Shown in pieces: positions 4,539 through 5,212 of a stretch of 5,212 nucleotides of DNA; the stretch's first letter is position 1; each line of letters starts with the position of its first letter. A model generated the notes under the pieces. The model did no database searches. It was given only the letters and a program-made list of their open reading frames with translations, and was not told where the DNA came from. The stretch lies in NCBI GenBank assembly GCA_021799935.1, contig JAJYZM010000096.1:1-5212 (forward strand), written 5' to 3'. Source of the stretch: a bacterium (lineage in GTDB: Bacteria; SZUA-79; Acidulodesulfobacterales; Acidulodesulfobacteraceae). The translations under genes and the position numbers were made by a program.

Positions 4539-4958
4539 AACCCCTCCCAGACATAAAATGCCATGTCACACAGGAAAATATGCAAAAAATAAAAGTATAT
4601 TATATATTAAACGAAAGAATATATATTAGTTTCGATAAATTCGACGGAAACATAGTAGTAAATAATAATTTATGACAACCATTATGAGCAATTTGATTCA
4701 TTGCAGAACCCTAAGGGGCTTTCTGTAACAAAAGGTTAAAAAAAGGGAATGTGCATCCAAAAATATAAAAACTATATCATTTGTAAAAAATGGAATTTAA
4801 CCCGTAAATTCTGCAATTCCGCTATTCTTTATAAAACATAAATAAGTAAGGTATATATATCTGAATAAATAAAATTCTAAAAAGTCATAATTCATTTTTT
4901 GTGCCATTATTATTGGTACTAAAGCAAAGCTCCGGGTTGGGACTGTAAAGATGAGAAT
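4539..4958. other. Intergenic region, about 420 bp, AT-rich with several hairpins, no gene seen
   Basis: No convincing coding frame is present on either strand. It contains TATA-like stretches (around 4592-4612 and 4851-4860), which could start the ankyrin leader leftward and the zinc-protein gene rightward. It also has three hairpins. At 4701-4728 an 8-bp outer stem (one G-U) plus three G-C pairs surrounds the loop TAAG with a 2-base bulge. At 4793-4811 a 7-bp stem surrounds ACCCG, with a competing partner AATTCC at 4815-4820. At 4901-4919 GTGCCA pairs with TGGTAC. A structured leader or a small RNA could lie here, but nothing matches a class I know. Confidence 0.35.
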
Positions 4959-5195
4959 ATGAAAAAGATAGGGTTAGAAAGAGTTAGATGCAGATGTTAT
5001 TTCTGCAAGAGAGATTTGAGACAAAACGAAGCAAAGATTGTGATATCTACGAAAGGGACAGGCAAAAAATTGCCTGTTACCAAGCATTTGTCATGTGCAA
5101 GATGCCATTTCGGGAATGAAGATAGAATAGGTAACACTATTGCAATCGACAAATATAACAAAGACAAAAACAGTGTTATAATCTCTAAAATCTGA
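4959..5195 (+). CDS. Small probable zinc-binding protein with two CxxC motifs
   Basis: A 78-aa basic protein with Cys11, Cys13 and Cys16 (the sequence around them is CRCYFCKRDL) and His43, Cys46, Cys49, His50 (HLSCARCHFG). The CxxC...CxxC arrangement with a 29-residue spacer is that of a treble-clef or zinc-ribbon-like fold binding one zinc ion. The C-terminal third is lysine-rich and lacks further ligands. Such small archaeal zinc proteins often bind nucleic acid or act as protein adaptors, but no specific family is recognisable. The ATG at 4959 has only a weak GATGAG upstream (4950-4955), and another ATG at 4951 is out of frame. The nearest good TATA-like stretch (GTATATATAT, 4851-4860) would give a leader of about 75 bases. 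Confidence 0.65.
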   Translation: MKKIGLERVRCRCYFCKRDLRQNEAKIVISTKGTGKKLPVTKHLSCARCHFGNEDRIGNTIAIDKYNKDKNSVIISKI

Positions 5196-5212
5196 AAGAT
5201 TAGAGCAGTATA

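Noticed and set aside
4592..4645. Inverted repeats around CGAAA/TTTCG and TTCGATAAATTCGA as an operator
   Set aside because: The matches are only 4-5 bp in very AT-rich DNA with many chance alternatives.
1..5212. CRISPR array, rRNA, insertion sequence or integrase
   Set aside because: No regularly spaced repeats, rRNA sequence, transposase or recombinase motifs were seen on either strand; the only significant repeats are the tRNA-Glu copies.

Overview
The window looks archaeal. It is AT-rich and has TATA-box promoters about 25-28 bp upstream of start codons with little or no leader. Its tRNA-Glu gene has no encoded 3' CCA. One leader carries a strong archaeal Shine-Dalgarno (GGTGAT). The proteins are of archaeal type: a compact thymidylate kinase, an AlkA-like HhH-GPD DNA glycosylase and a GYVAILFGR-type nucleotidyltransferase. 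Compact gene packing, a kinase gene that runs into a tRNA gene, and a heavily sequon-loaded surface glycosidase would suit a small-genome archaeon, for example a DPANN/ARMAN-like lineage or a Thermoplasmatales relative. That placement is inference; no rRNA or universal marker is present to settle it.

Layout. From 3708 down to the left edge everything reads on the minus strand. In order of transcription: a membrane-anchored clan GH-A glycoside hydrolase (3708-2677), thymidylate kinase (2616-2008), tRNA-Glu(UUC) (2022-1948, overlapping the kinase stop), a nucleotidyltransferase-fold protein (1907-1299), a 66-aa charged protein joined to it by an ATGA overlap (1302-1102), a 44-bp exact copy of the 3' half of the tRNA-Glu gene (1085-1042), an AlkA-like DNA glycosylase (1037-150), a short degenerate remnant of the same tRNA 3' end (128-113), and possibly a partial ORF running off the edge. 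To the right lie a divergently expressed 46-aa charged protein (3791-3931, plus), a three-repeat ankyrin protein (4431-4093, minus), a 520-bp intergenic region with several hairpins, and a 78-aa CxxC...CxxC probable zinc protein (4959-5195, plus).

Main interpretation. The tRNA-Glu 3' end has been used as an insertion point, apparently at least twice. The intact gene is followed at 906 bp by a perfect 44-bp 3'-half copy spanning anticodon loop to discriminator base, and 927 bp further by a degenerate 13/14 copy. This divides the left 2 kb into two cargo modules of similar size. The inner one is AT-rich (nucleotidyltransferase plus 66-aa partner); the outer one is more GC-rich (DNA glycosylase). 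Neither holds an integrase, so these look like integrase-free remnants or cassettes stacked at one attachment site. The 3' acceptor strand of the duplicated fragment also seems to supply the ribosome binding site of the glycosylase. The 66-aa partner and the 46-aa protein share a sequence pattern, so the window probably contains two members of an uncharacterised small-protein family.
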